Shown: positions 18,871 through 27,882 of the stretch, in pieces | Layout: the number at the start of each line of letters is the position of its first letter | Numbering within the stretch: the stretch's first letter is position 1 | DNA from: Actinomycetota bacterium | GTDB taxonomy: Bacteria > Actinomycetota > Acidimicrobiia > Acidimicrobiales > Ilumatobacteraceae | Length of the DNA stretch: 64,000 bases | Direction: 5' to 3' | Assembly (NCBI GenBank): GCA_009701715.1 | Contig: WLJO01000008.1 | Location: 1 to 64,000, forward strand | Program-made: the position numbers and the translations under genes | Notes under the pieces: model-generated | What the model was told of the DNA's origin: nothing | What the model saw: only the letters and a program-made list of their open reading frames with translations | Databases searched by the model: none

Positions 18871-19509
18871 GCTCATCAGGGCAACGGGGACCCCGAGACC
18901 GAGTTCGTCCCGCACCGTGGCGATGAACCGTCCGGGCTGCACGGCGGCCTTTGGTGGGCCCATCACCTCGGGCCCCAGCGAGGCGCACACCGTGTCGAGA
19001 TTCCCGACCGTGATCACGAGACCCCACCACTTGGCGGCAGGGTGCTGCACCTGGGGTGACTGCACGACCTCGAGAATCACCTCGCCGAGCCGGAAGAACC
19101 CCTGGCGCACGGGCGGGGCCTCACGAATCCGCTTGAGGGGTGCGCCGGTCACTGCAGTGACGGCTTCGCAGGTGTGCTCCAGATCGGGGGTCATGAGTAC
19201 CACGTGGTCGATGACGCGAGCGTCGAGCGTGTTCGACACGACAAGATCTGTCGGTTCGCAGTGGTGGATCGGCGCGCCGTGCACCATCGAGGGCCGGGGG
19301 CCGTGATCGTGGTCGCAGGCCCCCTCGCTGTGATCGTGGTCGTCCAGACCGGCGATGCCGACGGACTGGATGCCCGGGTTCAGGAACGGGACGACGCGCA
19401 GCCGAACGGTTCCGATGAGTGCGGAGTTGTCGACGAACTCAAGACCCAAACGATGCCACGGTTCGGTCGTGCCACCGACAACCAGTTCCGCAATGCGGGC
19501 GTTGGGCAT
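18865..19509 (-). CDS. VOC/glyoxalase-like domain protein
   Basis: A 214-residue protein resembling a glyoxalase_3/VOC-like fold: two related halves with IDHVVLMTPDLEHTCEAV (about residues 97-114) starting the second module and a later GEVILEVV strand. A His/Asp-rich insert (DDHDHSEGACDHDHG, about 56-70) could bind metal. The reaction is unknown; relatives are dioxygenases, isomerases or resistance proteins. The bL37-like gene lies 24 bases upstream on the same strand, so the two might be co-transcribed. Confidence 0.7.
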   Translation of the reverse strand: MPNARIAELVVGGTTEPWHRLGLEFVDNSALIGTVRLRVVPFLNPGIQSVGIAGLDDHDHSEGACDHDHGPRPSMVHGAPIHHCEPTDLVVSNTLDARVIDHVVLMTPDLEHTCEAVTAVTGAPLKRIREAPPVRQGFFRLGEVILEVVQSPQVQHPAAKWWGLVITVGNLDTVCASLGPEVMGPPKAAVQPGRFIATVRDELGLGVPVALMSA

Positions 19510-19533
19510 TGCCTATTGCTGGGTTGGTACGGC

Positions 19534-19620
19534 TCAGCCGCGACCCATGTTGGGGCGCTTGCCGTGGTTCGCCTTCGAGCGACGCAACTTGGCCTTGCGC
19601 TTCTTGGTCTTCTTCGACAT
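19534..19620 (-). CDS. Mini ribosomal protein bL37-like (28 aa)
   Basis: A 28-residue, extremely basic protein, from ATG 19620 to TGA 19534. The C-terminal block SKANHGKRPN matches what I recall of bL37, the tiny 50S protein first seen in mycobacterial ribosome structures and conserved in actinobacteria. The Lys/Arg-rich N-terminus (SKKTKKRKAKLRR) fits rRNA binding. It is too short for normal gene finders. It sits between the VOC protein and ychF, whose product also works on ribosomes. The identity rests on motif memory, not on a search. Confidence 0.8.
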   Translation of the reverse strand: MSKKTKKRKAKLRRSKANHGKRPNMGRG

Positions 19621-19748
19621 AGGTCTGAGAGCCTACTCGCCGGGTGGCGGGGTTCCACCCGCCTCCCCCAGCGCATCCGGCCCGCACCGCTGGGGGGTGC
19701 GCGGCCAGACCACCCGGTGCGGCCAGCAGTTAGCCTCAAGACTTCGCT

Positions 19749-20837
19749 ATGGAACGCTTCGGACTCGTCGGACTGCCTAATGCAGGCAAGTCATCGCTCT
19801 ACAACGCCCTCACGGGTGGCGGGGCCCTCGCTGCTCCCTACGCGTTCGCCACCAAGGACCCCAACATCGGGGTTGCCAAGGTGCCCGACGAGCGGCTCGA
19901 CCGTCTCGCTGTCATGTCAAAGAGCAAGAACGTCGTGCACGCCTCGGTGCAGGTGGTGGACATCGGCGGACTCGTGGAGGGCGCCAGCAAGGGTGAAGGC
20001 CTCGGCAACAAGTTCCTCGCGAACATCCGCGAGGTTGAGGCCATCGTGTTCGTGCTGCGCGCGTTCGAAGACGACGACGTTCCCGGTCCGTCGGATCCGC
20101 TTGAACACCTCCGTGTCGTGGAGCTTGAGCTCGCACTCGCGGATCTCGAGACCGTCGAGACTCGCCTCCCCCGCCTGCAGAAGGCAATGAAGAACGACAA
20201 GACACTCGTCGAGGAGGTGGAGGCGCTCACCATTGCGCTCGCCGCACTCTCCGACGGACGCCCGCTCTACCGCGCAGGCCTGAAGCGCGACGTGCGTGAC
20301 GCGCTCGCTCCGCACTTCCTGCTCACCAACCGTCCGGTTCTGGCTGTGGTGAACGTGGGCGAGGGCGAGCTCGACACGATCCCCGAGAAGGAAGCGCTAG
20401 TTCGTGCCGAGTTCTCCGATGCTGGCGAGCACGTCGAGGTGATCGGCATGTGCGTGCAGCTAGAGGCCGAGGCCGCGTCCATCACGGACCCGACCGAGCG
20501 GGCCGAGATGCTCGACGGTTTCGGGCTCGGCGAGGGTGCGTTGTTCCGCATGGTGCGCAGCGCGTATCACCTGCTCGGTCTTCGCACGTACTTCACCACG
20601 GGCGAGAAGGAAAGCCGCGCCTGGACATTCCACGCCGGTTCCAGCGCACCGGAATGCGCCGGCCGCATTCACACCGATTTCCAGCGCGGCTTCATCAAAG
20701 CCGAGGTCATCCACTGGGACGAGTTGCTCGACATCGGCTCGTGGACCAAGGCCAAAGACGTCGGCAAGATCCGTATCGAGGGCAAGGAGTACCACCCGCT
20801 CGACGGGGACGTGATGGAGTTCCGCTTCAACGTGTAG
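19749..20837 (+). CDS. ychF: Ribosome-binding ATPase YchF (Obg family)
   Basis: A 362-residue OLA1/YchF ATPase, full length. It has G1 GLPNAGKSSLYNAL (from residue 6), the YchF-typical G3 block VDIGGLVEGASKGEGLGN, a position for G4 replaced as in ATP-using YchF, a central coiled-coil region (about 125-195) and the C-terminal TGS-like domain beginning GLRTYFTTGEKESRAW. YchF binds ribosomes and links translation to stress responses. ATG 19749 is divergent from the bL37-like gene about 128 bases away. Monocistronic. Confidence 0.97.
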   Translation: MERFGLVGLPNAGKSSLYNALTGGGALAAPYAFATKDPNIGVAKVPDERLDRLAVMSKSKNVVHASVQVVDIGGLVEGASKGEGLGNKFLANIREVEAIVFVLRAFEDDDVPGPSDPLEHLRVVELELALADLETVETRLPRLQKAMKNDKTLVEEVEALTIALAALSDGRPLYRAGLKRDVRDALAPHFLLTNRPVLAVVNVGEGELDTIPEKEALVRAEFSDAGEHVEVIGMCVQLEAEAASITDPTERAEMLDGFGLGEGALFRMVRSAYHLLGLRTYFTTGEKESRAWTFHAGSSAPECAGRIHTDFQRGFIKAEVIHWDELLDIGSWTKAKDVGKIRIEGKEYHPLDGDVMEFRFNV

Positions 20838-21107
20838 CAGGGCTTTCGCGATCTGCGCAGTCGCGTCGATCGTGCACTGACCAGGTCGTTATCGTCCGTT
20901 GCTGGCCCGCCGAGTAGTCCCGAGTCCGCAGAAGCCATCGGTCGTCTCTTTCGCGCCGACGAGTTGTGCGGAGCCCACGGCTGAGAAAGGTCACGCCGAA
21001 TGCACGGGTTCTTTCAGCGACGGTCCTACTGGACAGGCGATCCGTGCGCGACAAGTCTTTGGCTGTAACCGATACCTAGGGCCTCCTCGTTGGAGGAACG
21101 GCTGACC
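20838..21107. other. Intergenic region between ychF and vapBC
   Basis: This is the only gene-free stretch of about 300 bases. I see no convincing ORF or RNA. A small CCTCC-TCGTT-GGAGG hairpin lies at 21082-21096, just before the vapBC promoter. Base composition is slightly less GC-rich than the neighbouring genes, in keeping with an inserted toxin-antitoxin module. Confidence 0.4.
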
Positions 21108-21138
21108 TTGCTTTCTCGCGGTGATATCGTCTGATATC
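21108..21138 (+). promoter_or_regulatory. vapBC promoter with GATATC operator
   Basis: A TTGCTT (-35, 21108-21113) lies 18 bases before TGATAT (-10, 21132-21137). Two GATATC palindromes, 21123-21128 and 21133-21138, separated by GTCT, overlap the -10. Such spaced palindromes are typical sites for ribbon-helix-helix antitoxins, so autoregulation by VapB is likely. A strong AAGGAGG follows at 21141-21147. Confidence 0.6.
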
Positions 21139-21151
21139 TGAAGGAGGTGCC

Positions 21152-21373
21152 GTGACTGACATCCTGATTCGCGACGTCCCCGAGGACGTCATCGCTGCGA
21201 TCGACATCAAGGCCCAGCGACTCGGTCTCTCGCGTACCGAATATCTGCGGAGGACCCTCACTCGTGAGCGCGACGCAGCACCCTCCGAGGTCTCGGTGGC
21301 CGACCTCGCCGCCTTCGCCGACACGTTCGCTGACCTCGCTGACCCCGAAGTCATGCACCGTGCCTGGCGATGA
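21152..21373 (+). CDS. vapB: VapB/FitA-like ribbon-helix-helix antitoxin
   Basis: A 73-residue antitoxin. The N-terminal strand-helix-helix ([25 protein letters not shown], split at about residues 4-28) followed by TEYLRRTL is a FitA/VapB-type RHH DNA-binding fold; the acidic, Phe-rich C-terminus (about 45-73) would wrap the toxin. It starts at GTG 21152 behind AAGGAGG and overlaps the toxin by four bases. It should both neutralise VapC and repress its own promoter through the GATATC sites. Confidence 0.88.
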   Translation: MTDILIRDVPEDVIAAIDIKAQRLGLSRTEYLRRTLTRERDAAPSEVSVADLAAFADTFADLADPEVMHRAWR

Positions 21374-21777
21374 CCGACTGGCTCATCGACAAGTCTGCGC
21401 TGCTCCGTCTGGGGGCCAGTCCTGATGCAACCGTGTGGGCCAACCGCGTCGAACGCGGACTCGTCCGCGTCACGAGCGTGACGTTGCTCGAAGTCGGTTT
21501 CTCCGCTCGCTCGGCTGGCGACCTTCGTCACGCCCTCGGCTCTGCCCCGCTGCGGTCGATGCCCGTGGAGTACTTCACGCCGGCGATCGAAGATCGCGCC
21601 ATCGAGGTCCAAGCAATCCTCGCCGAACGAGGCCAGCACCGGGCACCCTCGATTCCCGATGTGCTCATCGCCGCCGTGGCAGAACTGGCACAGCTCATCG
21701 TGTTGCACGTGGACAAAGACTTCGAGCTCATCGCCGAAATCACCGGACAACCCGTCGAGCGTCTCAGCCAACCGTGA
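21370..21777 (+). CDS. vapC: VapC-type PIN-domain toxin RNase
   Basis: A 135-residue PIN-domain ribonuclease. Acidic active-site residues are seen at Asp7 (LIDKSAL), a Glu near residue 41 ([10 protein letters not shown]), an Asp near 96 (IPDVLIAA) and an Asp near 115 (HVDKDFELI), matching the VapC pattern. Such toxins cleave tRNA or rRNA when freed from the antitoxin. The ATG overlaps the vapB stop (ATGA), ensuring coupled synthesis. No mobile element is visible beside the pair. Confidence 0.9.
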   Translation: MTDWLIDKSALLRLGASPDATVWANRVERGLVRVTSVTLLEVGFSARSAGDLRHALGSAPLRSMPVEYFTPAIEDRAIEVQAILAERGQHRAPSIPDVLIAAVAELAQLIVLHVDKDFELIAEITGQPVERLSQP

Positions 21778-21892
21778 CCGACACGAGGAGTGCCGCGATG
21801 ACCCAGAGGGGGAGATTCAAGGCCTCCTCGTGAACGTCTGAGTGCGCCGATGGGGCCGTGTTACGGTCAGCACAGACAACAAGGAGCGAGCG

Positions 21893-22675
21893 ATGTCGAC
21901 AGCGCCCGGCTGGTATCCCGATCCGAGTTCCCCTACCCAGTTGCGATGGTGGGACGGTTCAGCGTGGTCTGAGCAGACATCGCCACGGCCCGAGACCGCG
22001 CCGACGGGATCGCCGTGGCCGCAGCCGGGTGCACCGTCGGGCACACCGCCTGTTCCCAGTTCCGGTACCGGTGTCGGTGCCGGTGTCGGTGCCGGCACCC
22101 GCACGGTTCCGCCGCCACCCCCACCTGTTCCGTCGCTGTACCCGGCAGCGCAGACGTCTCGCAGCAGCTCGTTGGCGGTCGACTGGTCGAACAAGCCGTC
22201 CTACTTCAAGCGCTTCCTCGCGTCGTTCCTCGACTCGCTGTTCTCTGGTTGGCCCGCCCTTGTTGGCCTCATCATCACGCTCACGGTCGTGGCGGCAAAC
22301 GACGTGAGCACCGACCCCAACGTCATCGACGTGCAACTGAGCGGCGGGGCAACACTCGCCATCGTGCTCTCGCTGTTCATCGGCTGCACCCTGTCGTTCG
22401 TGCTGTTCGTGTGGAACCAGTTCATCCGCCAGGGCCGCACCGGTCAGACCGTCGGCAAGAAGTCGCTCGGGCTCGCGCTCGTCAACACCAGTGACGGCAC
22501 ACCCTGCAGCGGATGGCGTTCCCTCGCCCGGATTGTCATCGTCTCCGCGATTGGCAGCGCCACCCTTGGCATCTTCCGGCTCGTGGACGCGTTGTGGCCA
22601 CTCTGGGATGCCCGTGGTCAGCGCGTCGTGGACAAGATGCTCGACACGGTCGTTGTCCGCGTCGCCCAGCAGTAG
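21893..22675 (+). CDS. DUF2510 plus RDD-family membrane protein
   Basis: A 260-residue protein. The N-terminus holds a DUF2510-type motif (GWYPDPSSPTQLRWWDGSAW), then a Pro/Gly/Val linker, then an RDD domain (about 105-255) with three to four membrane segments; the R-F-L-A-S-F-L-D start and a GQTVGKKSLGL loop are typical. RDD proteins are poorly known, some linked to ion transport; DUF2510 is actinobacterial and of unknown role. ATG 21893 follows AAGGAG. Monocistronic, 54 bases before an MFS gene. Confidence 0.85.
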   Translation: MSTAPGWYPDPSSPTQLRWWDGSAWSEQTSPRPETAPTGSPWPQPGAPSGTPPVPSSGTGVGAGVGAGTRTVPPPPPPVPSLYPAAQTSRSSSLAVDWSNKPSYFKRFLASFLDSLFSGWPALVGLIITLTVVAANDVSTDPNVIDVQLSGGATLAIVLSLFIGCTLSFVLFVWNQFIRQGRTGQTVGKKSLGLALVNTSDGTPCSGWRSLARIVIVSAIGSATLGIFRLVDALWPLWDARGQRVVDKMLDTVVVRVAQQ

Positions 22676-22729
22676 CAACGTCGAACACTGACCACCGGCG
22701 CGAAGGACCCGGCGCAGTACGGTGGATGC

Positions 22730-24097
22730 GTGGCGATGACGCGAGGGAACAAGGTGCTCATGTGCACCTCGATCGGGGTCGCGCTCTCCGCCGTTGACAC
22801 CACGATCGTCAACGTCGCCCGCGACACGATCGCGAAGGAATTGAACGGAAGCGACGGCACGGTGTCGTGGGTGCTGTCGGGATACAGCATCGTGTTCGCC
22901 GCAGTGCTGCTCACCTCCGGACGCCTCGCAGACCGCTACGGCCGCAAGCGCATGTACATGACCGGGCTGACGATCTTCATCCTGTCGTCGGCGGCCTGCG
23001 GGTTCGCGTGGAACCTCAACATCCTCATCGCCGGCCGCGCTACGCAAGCGGTGGGCGCAGCGCTGCTCACGCCCGCAGCCCTCGCCCTCGTGCTCCCCGA
23101 GTTTCCTATGGAGAAGCGGTCGTCCGCTCTCGCCGTCTGGGGGATGGTCGCCTCGAGCTCGGCCGCACTCGGCCCACCACTCGGGAGCGTGATGATCGAC
23201 GCGTGGGGCTGGCGCTACGCGTTCTTCATCAACATCCCTATGGGCGTGGCCGGCTGGATCATGGGCAAGAAACTGCTGCACGAGCACCGTGACGAGAACG
23301 CTCAGGGGCTTCCCGACATCGTGAGCATCGTGTGCGGGGTGGGGGCGGTGGGCGTGATCGCCCTCGCGTTCACCGAGAGCAACAAGTGGGGGTTCATCGG
23401 CCCGAAGGCGCTGGCTGCGTACGCCATCGCCGCCGTTCTCATCCCCGTGTTCGTCTGGCGCTGCAACAAGGCGCGCCTGCCGGTGCTCGACCTCAGGCTC
23501 CTGCGGTCGCGCTCGTTCAGCTCCGCGAATGTCGCCGGCGTGCTGTTCTCCATCCCGTTCTACGGATCCCTGGTCGCGGACCTGTCGTTCCTCCAGAGGC
23601 AGTGGAACTACTCGGTACTCGGTGCCGGCGTTGCAGCGACGATCTCGCCGATCTTTTCGTTCATTGTCAGCAGGCCCACCGGACGGCTCTGCGACCAGTT
23701 CGGCCATCGCAAAGTGGTGGTTCCCGGGGCACTCATCCTTGCGCTGTCAGTGTTCCTGCGCGCGGCGTTCATGACCTCCGAAGCTGCGTACTGGACCCGG
23801 ATGGCACTCCCGATCGCACTCACGGGGGCTGGCCTCGGCATCCTCATCCCGAGCATCCAGTCCGGGGCTGTGAAGTACTTGGAAATGGACCGAATGGCGA
23901 TGGGCTCTGCGTTCTACACGACGGTCCGCCAGCTCGGCGCGGCGCTCGGCGTTGCGCTCACCGTCGCGATGTTGCAGCGGGCCGGCCACTCCACCATGAC
24001 GAACTTCCGTGCGGCCTGGACGCTCCAGGGCGTCGTTGCGGTGTGCGTTGCCGTCGTGATGGTCATCGGCTTCCGCCCGCCAGCCCCCACCCGGTAG
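22730..24097 (+). CDS. MFS drug-type exporter (DHA2-like, 14 TM)
   Basis: A 455-residue major facilitator of the DHA2 type, with about 14 membrane segments. The motif A region reads [13 protein letters not shown] after TM2, motif C-like [23 protein letters not shown] sits in TM5-6, and TM1 carries the D1-like motif [12 protein letters not shown]. It should export small hydrophobic or cationic compounds by proton antiport. GTG 22730 is annotated; ATG 22736 is an equal alternative. No adjacent regulator gene. Confidence 0.9.
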   Translation: MAMTRGNKVLMCTSIGVALSAVDTTIVNVARDTIAKELNGSDGTVSWVLSGYSIVFAAVLLTSGRLADRYGRKRMYMTGLTIFILSSAACGFAWNLNILIAGRATQAVGAALLTPAALALVLPEFPMEKRSSALAVWGMVASSSAALGPPLGSVMIDAWGWRYAFFINIPMGVAGWIMGKKLLHEHRDENAQGLPDIVSIVCGVGAVGVIALAFTESNKWGFIGPKALAAYAIAAVLIPVFVWRCNKARLPVLDLRLLRSRSFSSANVAGVLFSIPFYGSLVADLSFLQRQWNYSVLGAGVAATISPIFSFIVSRPTGRLCDQFGHRKVVVPGALILALSVFLRAAFMTSEAAYWTRMALPIALTGAGLGILIPSIQSGAVKYLEMDRMAMGSAFYTTVRQLGAALGVALTVAMLQRAGHSTMTNFRAAWTLQGVVAVCVAVVMVIGFRPPAPTR

Positions 24098-24165
24098 CTG
24101 CCGGTCGGCCGACGGATCAGCCATGGTTGGCCCCGGGCCGCCGGCGTTCGGGGCATACTGGCGAC

Positions 24166-25242
24166 ATGCACGCAACCCACGGGAATGGCCTCGAGCGCAA
24201 CGGCACTGTGGCGCTGTCCGCGCTCGATCTCTGCCCGGTATCGGAGGGCTCCAACCCCGCCGAGGCCCTCGCGAACTCGCTCGATCTCGCCCCACGCCTC
24301 GAACAACTCGGGTACCGCCGGCACTGGGTTGCCGAGCACCACAACATGCCAGGCATCGCAAGTTCCGCGCCCGCAGTACTGCTCGCTCACCTCGCGCAGG
24401 TCACGACCACCATCAGGGTCGGTTCGGGCGGCGTGATGCTGCCGAACCATGCCCCGCTCGCCATCGCCGAGCAGTTCGGCATGCTCGAGGCCCTGCACCC
24501 CGGCCGGGTGGACCTCGGCCTCGGCCGCGCGCCGGGCACTGACGGCGTCACTGCTGCTGCGCTGCGGCGCGGGCACCGACCGACGGCCGAGGACGACTTT
24601 CCCGACCAACTCGCGCAGTTGCTCGGTTTCTTCGGGCGGGGCTTCCCCGACAACCACCCGTTCCGCGCCATCACCGCCGTCCCCGCCCTCGGGTACCAAC
24701 CAATGATGTGGATGCTCGGCTCGAGCGACTACGGCGCGCAGGTGGCGGGCATGCTCGGCTGGCCGTACTCGTTCGCCCATCACTTCGCGGCCGAGGGAAC
24801 CGATCATGCGCTTGCTGCATACCGCTCGGCGTTCCGGCCCTCCGAGACGCTCGAGCAGCCGTACTCGATGATCGGTGTGTCCGTGGTGTGTGCAGACACT
24901 GACGATCGGGCGATGTACCTCGCTGGCTCCGGTCTGCTCGCCTTCGTGCGCCTGCGCACGGGCCGCCCCGGCCTGTATCCCACACCGGAGGAAGCAGCCG
25001 ATTACGACTACGCCCCGGGCGATCAGCGCATCATCGAGCACAGGCTCCAGAGCACGGTGATCGGCAGCCCGGGAAGCGTGCGGCGCCAGCTTCAAGAACT
25101 CGTGGACCGCACCGGCGTGGACGAACTGATGGTCATGACGATGATGCACTCGCACGCAGATCGCGTGCGCTCGTACGAACTGATGATGAGCGAACTGCGC
25201 GCTCACCCGCTCGAGCGCGCTGCCACCGTCGGCGCCCGCTAG
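24166..25242 (+). CDS. LLM-class flavin-dependent oxidoreductase
   Basis: A 358-residue bacterial luciferase-like protein (alkanal monooxygenase-like group). Signs are [16 protein letters not shown] near the N-terminus, [20 protein letters not shown] (about 52-71), [19 protein letters not shown] and [16 protein letters not shown], all typical of the FMN/F420-using LLM family. It should oxidise an organic substrate with reduced flavin and oxygen, or use F420. The true start is the ATG at 24166; a longer open frame upstream overlaps the MFS gene and is spurious. Confidence 0.9.
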   Translation: MHATHGNGLERNGTVALSALDLCPVSEGSNPAEALANSLDLAPRLEQLGYRRHWVAEHHNMPGIASSAPAVLLAHLAQVTTTIRVGSGGVMLPNHAPLAIAEQFGMLEALHPGRVDLGLGRAPGTDGVTAAALRRGHRPTAEDDFPDQLAQLLGFFGRGFPDNHPFRAITAVPALGYQPMMWMLGSSDYGAQVAGMLGWPYSFAHHFAAEGTDHALAAYRSAFRPSETLEQPYSMIGVSVVCADTDDRAMYLAGSGLLAFVRLRTGRPGLYPTPEEAADYDYAPGDQRIIEHRLQSTVIGSPGSVRRQLQELVDRTGVDELMVMTMMHSHADRVRSYELMMSELRAHPLERAATVGAR

Positions 25243-25306
25243 ACCGCGTCCACCCCGCTGCGGCACGGCCCTCTGCGCCGAGCGACCGCCTGTTACCCTC
25301 GGCCGC

Positions 25307-26179
25307 GTGAGTGGATCGAGTCTCCGTAGTCGTCTTGCCTCAGGCGAGTCCGTCGTGATGCCTGGTGTGTGGGACGCGCTGAGCGCCCGCCTCGTGCACC
25401 GTGCTGGCTTCGGCACGGCCTTCGTCAGTGGCTACGCGGTGAGTGGCACGCTGCTCGGGGTGCCCGACATCGGTTACCTCACCCAGACCGAGATGGCCGA
25501 GGTGGCACGCCGTACGTGCGGCGCAAACCCTGACCTCGACCTCGTGGTGGATGCGGACACCGGCTACGGCAACCCGCTCAACACCGTGCGCACCGTCGAG
25601 ATGTGGCTGCAGGCGGGCGCATCCGGCATCTTCCTCGAGGATCAGGTGTGGCCGAAGCGCTGCGGGCACATGGCCGGCAAGCAGGTGATCGAGCGCGCCG
25701 ACTGGCTGGCGAAACTGCAGGCCGCAGTCCAGACCGCCGAGCGCCACGCCGGAGGGTTGCACGTCACGGCGCGCACCGATGCGCGAGCGGCCGTGTCGCT
25801 CGACGAGGCAATCGAGCGTGCGCGGATGGCGCGCGACACCGGCGTGGATGCCCTCTTCGTCGAGGCGCCCGAGAGCATCGCCGAACTCGAGCAGATCGCC
25901 ACAGCGCTTCCGGGCATCACGCTCGTCGCAAACATGGTGGAGACGGGCAAAACCCCGTTGCTGAACCCGGCCGAGCTCGCGGAACTCGGCTTCCGGCTCA
26001 TCGTGTCACCGCTGTCGCTGCTGTTCTCCGTGGTGAAGGCCGCCCAGGACTCCCTCGACATCCTGCACACCGAGGGAACGATGCGCGGGCACCTCGATCG
26101 CATGGTGGAGTTCACCGGATTCACCGACATCGTCGGGCTCGACAGGCACCTCGCCATCGAGCAGCAGTACCGCAACTGA
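25307..26179 (+). CDS. Isocitrate lyase/PEP mutase superfamily lyase
   Basis: A 290-residue TIM-barrel enzyme of the ICL/PEPM family. It has DADTGYG (82-88, metal site), EDQ (111-113) and the flexible-loop KRCGH (117-121) with the catalytic Cys of C-C lyases such as methylisocitrate or oxaloacetate-type lyases. It is therefore more likely a lyase than a PEP mutase, but the substrate is unclear; no prpC/prpD genes are near. GTG 25307 start. The ABC-F gene follows after 43 bases. Confidence 0.85.
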   Translation: MSGSSLRSRLASGESVVMPGVWDALSARLVHRAGFGTAFVSGYAVSGTLLGVPDIGYLTQTEMAEVARRTCGANPDLDLVVDADTGYGNPLNTVRTVEMWLQAGASGIFLEDQVWPKRCGHMAGKQVIERADWLAKLQAAVQTAERHAGGLHVTARTDARAAVSLDEAIERARMARDTGVDALFVEAPESIAELEQIATALPGITLVANMVETGKTPLLNPAELAELGFRLIVSPLSLLFSVVKAAQDSLDILHTEGTMRGHLDRMVEFTGFTDIVGLDRHLAIEQQYRN

Positions 26180-26222
26180 TCCCCGGAGCGATCCGCCTGC
26201 CGCCGGGCGATACTCGACAGCC

Positions 26223-27869
26223 GTGAGCAGCATTGTGGTGTCCGACCTGGCCTATGCCCCTCCGGGTGCGGACCAGTTGTTCTTCGACGTGGGGTTCGGC
26301 GTGGCGCCGGGCGAGCACGCTGCGCTCGTCGGCGCGAACGGGGTCGGCAAGAGCACGGTCCTGCGCATCCTGTCCGGTGTACTCGAGGCCGATGAGGGCG
26401 AGTTCTCGCTCGGTGGGTCGGTGCTCTCGATGACGCAGGACGTCGGCATGGCACGCCCCGGGGACACGCTGCGCGAGATGCTCGTCGAGGTGGCACCCGC
26501 AACGCTGCGCACGGCGGGTCGGGCGCTCATCGCCGCCGAGCGAGCGCTCATCGATGGCACCGACGACGGCATGCAGTACGCCACGGCCCTCGCGGACTGG
26601 GGTGACCTCGGCGGCTACGACCTCGAGGCACGCTGGCAGGCGGCTGCACAGCGCAGTGTGAAGACACCGGTGGACGACTTCTCCACCCGGCTGGTGTCCG
26701 AGCTTTCCGGCGGCGAGCGCAAGCGAATGGTGCTCGACCTGCTGCTCACGTCCGGTGCGGACATCCTGCTGCTCGACGAGCCCGATAACTATCTCGACAT
26801 CCCCACGAGGGCCTGGCTCGAGGACCAGATCCGCGCTTGCCGCTCGACGATCCTGATGGTGAGCCACGACCGAACGCTGCTCGAACGGGTCGCCACCAAG
26901 ATCGTGGTGATCGAGGGAGCAGGTTGCTGGGTGCACGGCGGTTCGTACACCACGTTCCCCGAGGCGAGGGCGAAGCGCCAGGAACAGCTTGGCGACGAGC
27001 TGAAGCGCTGGAACGACGAGGAACGTCGTCTGTTCCACCACATGAAGATGATGAAGCAGCGCGCTGCACAAAACTTCAAGAACGCCACGAAGGCGAACGC
27101 CGCGGAGACGCGCTGGGAGAAGTTTGTCGCCGCCGGTCCGCCTCCCCCTCCGGTTGCGGACCAGCAGATCCACGTGCGCCTGCGCGGCGCGGACGCGGCA
27201 CGGCGCGTTGCCCGGCTCGAGGGTGTCGCGATCGGCAACCTGTTCCGGCCGTTCTCCGACGAGATCCATCACGGTGAGCGCCTCGGCCTCATCGGGCCGA
27301 ACGGCACCGGCAAGAGCCACCTGCTGCGAGCACTGGCCGGAACCGTCCCACCGGACCACGGTGCCATCTCCTACGGGCCGCGCACCTCAATCGGCACCTT
27401 CACACAGATCAACGACCGGCCCGACTTCATCGGCCGCACGTGCCTCGACATCGTCGGCGAGCGGTCGTTCGACGACGAGAAGTCGATGAAGGCCCTCGCC
27501 CGCTACGGGCTGCGCACCAATGCCCGCCAAGGGTTTGACACCCTCTCAGGCGGCCAGAAGGCGCGCCTCGAAATTCTCTGCCTCGAACTCGAGGGGCACA
27601 ACGTGCTGCTGCTCGACGAGCCCACAGACAACCTCGACATCGAGTCCTCGGAATCGCTCGAGCAGGCCCTCGACGGATTCGAGGGGACAGTGGTGGCGGT
27701 GAGCCACGACCGCACGTTCCTCGCGAAGTTCGATCGTTACCTCATGATCACCGATGACGGCGGCGTGTACGAACTACCGGATTACGACGTGGCGATGCAG
27801 GCGCTCGCTGCACCGGGTGCTGTGGACGGCCTGCGCCTCGCGAAGAGCCTTACCAGTCCGTCGGCCTGA
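26223..27869 (+). CDS. ABC-F ribosome-associated ATPase
   Basis: A 548-residue soluble protein with two ABC ATPase domains and no membrane part. Domain 1 has GANGVGKST, LSGGERKRM and LLDEPDNYLD; domain 2 has GPNGTGKSH, LSGGQKARLEI and LLDEPTDNLD. Between them is the charged interdomain linker (about 235-300; RQEQLGDELKRWNDEERRLF). ABC-F proteins bind the ribosomal E site and rescue or tune translation; some give antibiotic resistance. The short linker without a long insertion does not show which subfamily. GTG 26223 start. Confidence 0.93.
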   Translation: MSSIVVSDLAYAPPGADQLFFDVGFGVAPGEHAALVGANGVGKSTVLRILSGVLEADEGEFSLGGSVLSMTQDVGMARPGDTLREMLVEVAPATLRTAGRALIAAERALIDGTDDGMQYATALADWGDLGGYDLEARWQAAAQRSVKTPVDDFSTRLVSELSGGERKRMVLDLLLTSGADILLLDEPDNYLDIPTRAWLEDQIRACRSTILMVSHDRTLLERVATKIVVIEGAGCWVHGGSYTTFPEARAKRQEQLGDELKRWNDEERRLFHHMKMMKQRAAQNFKNATKANAAETRWEKFVAAGPPPPPVADQQIHVRLRGADAARRVARLEGVAIGNLFRPFSDEIHHGERLGLIGPNGTGKSHLLRALAGTVPPDHGAISYGPRTSIGTFTQINDRPDFIGRTCLDIVGERSFDDEKSMKALARYGLRTNARQGFDTLSGGQKARLEILCLELEGHNVLLLDEPTDNLDIESSESLEQALDGFEGTVVAVSHDRTFLAKFDRYLMITDDGGVYELPDYDVAMQALAAPGAVDGLRLAKSLTSPSA

Positions 27870-27882
27870 CGGTTCGGTCAGG
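27865..27882. terminator. Hairpin at convergent gene ends
   Basis: A 6-base stem (CCTGAC/GTCAGG) with a GGTTCG loop lies across the stop codons of the convergent ABC-F and hydrolase genes. It lacks a T-run; moderate support. Confidence 0.4.

Noticed and set aside
21959-23707. Long minus-strand frame of 582 codons
   Set aside because: It runs opposite to the RDD and MFS genes, which have clear domains; Arg/His/Glu-rich composition is typical of a high-GC shadow frame.
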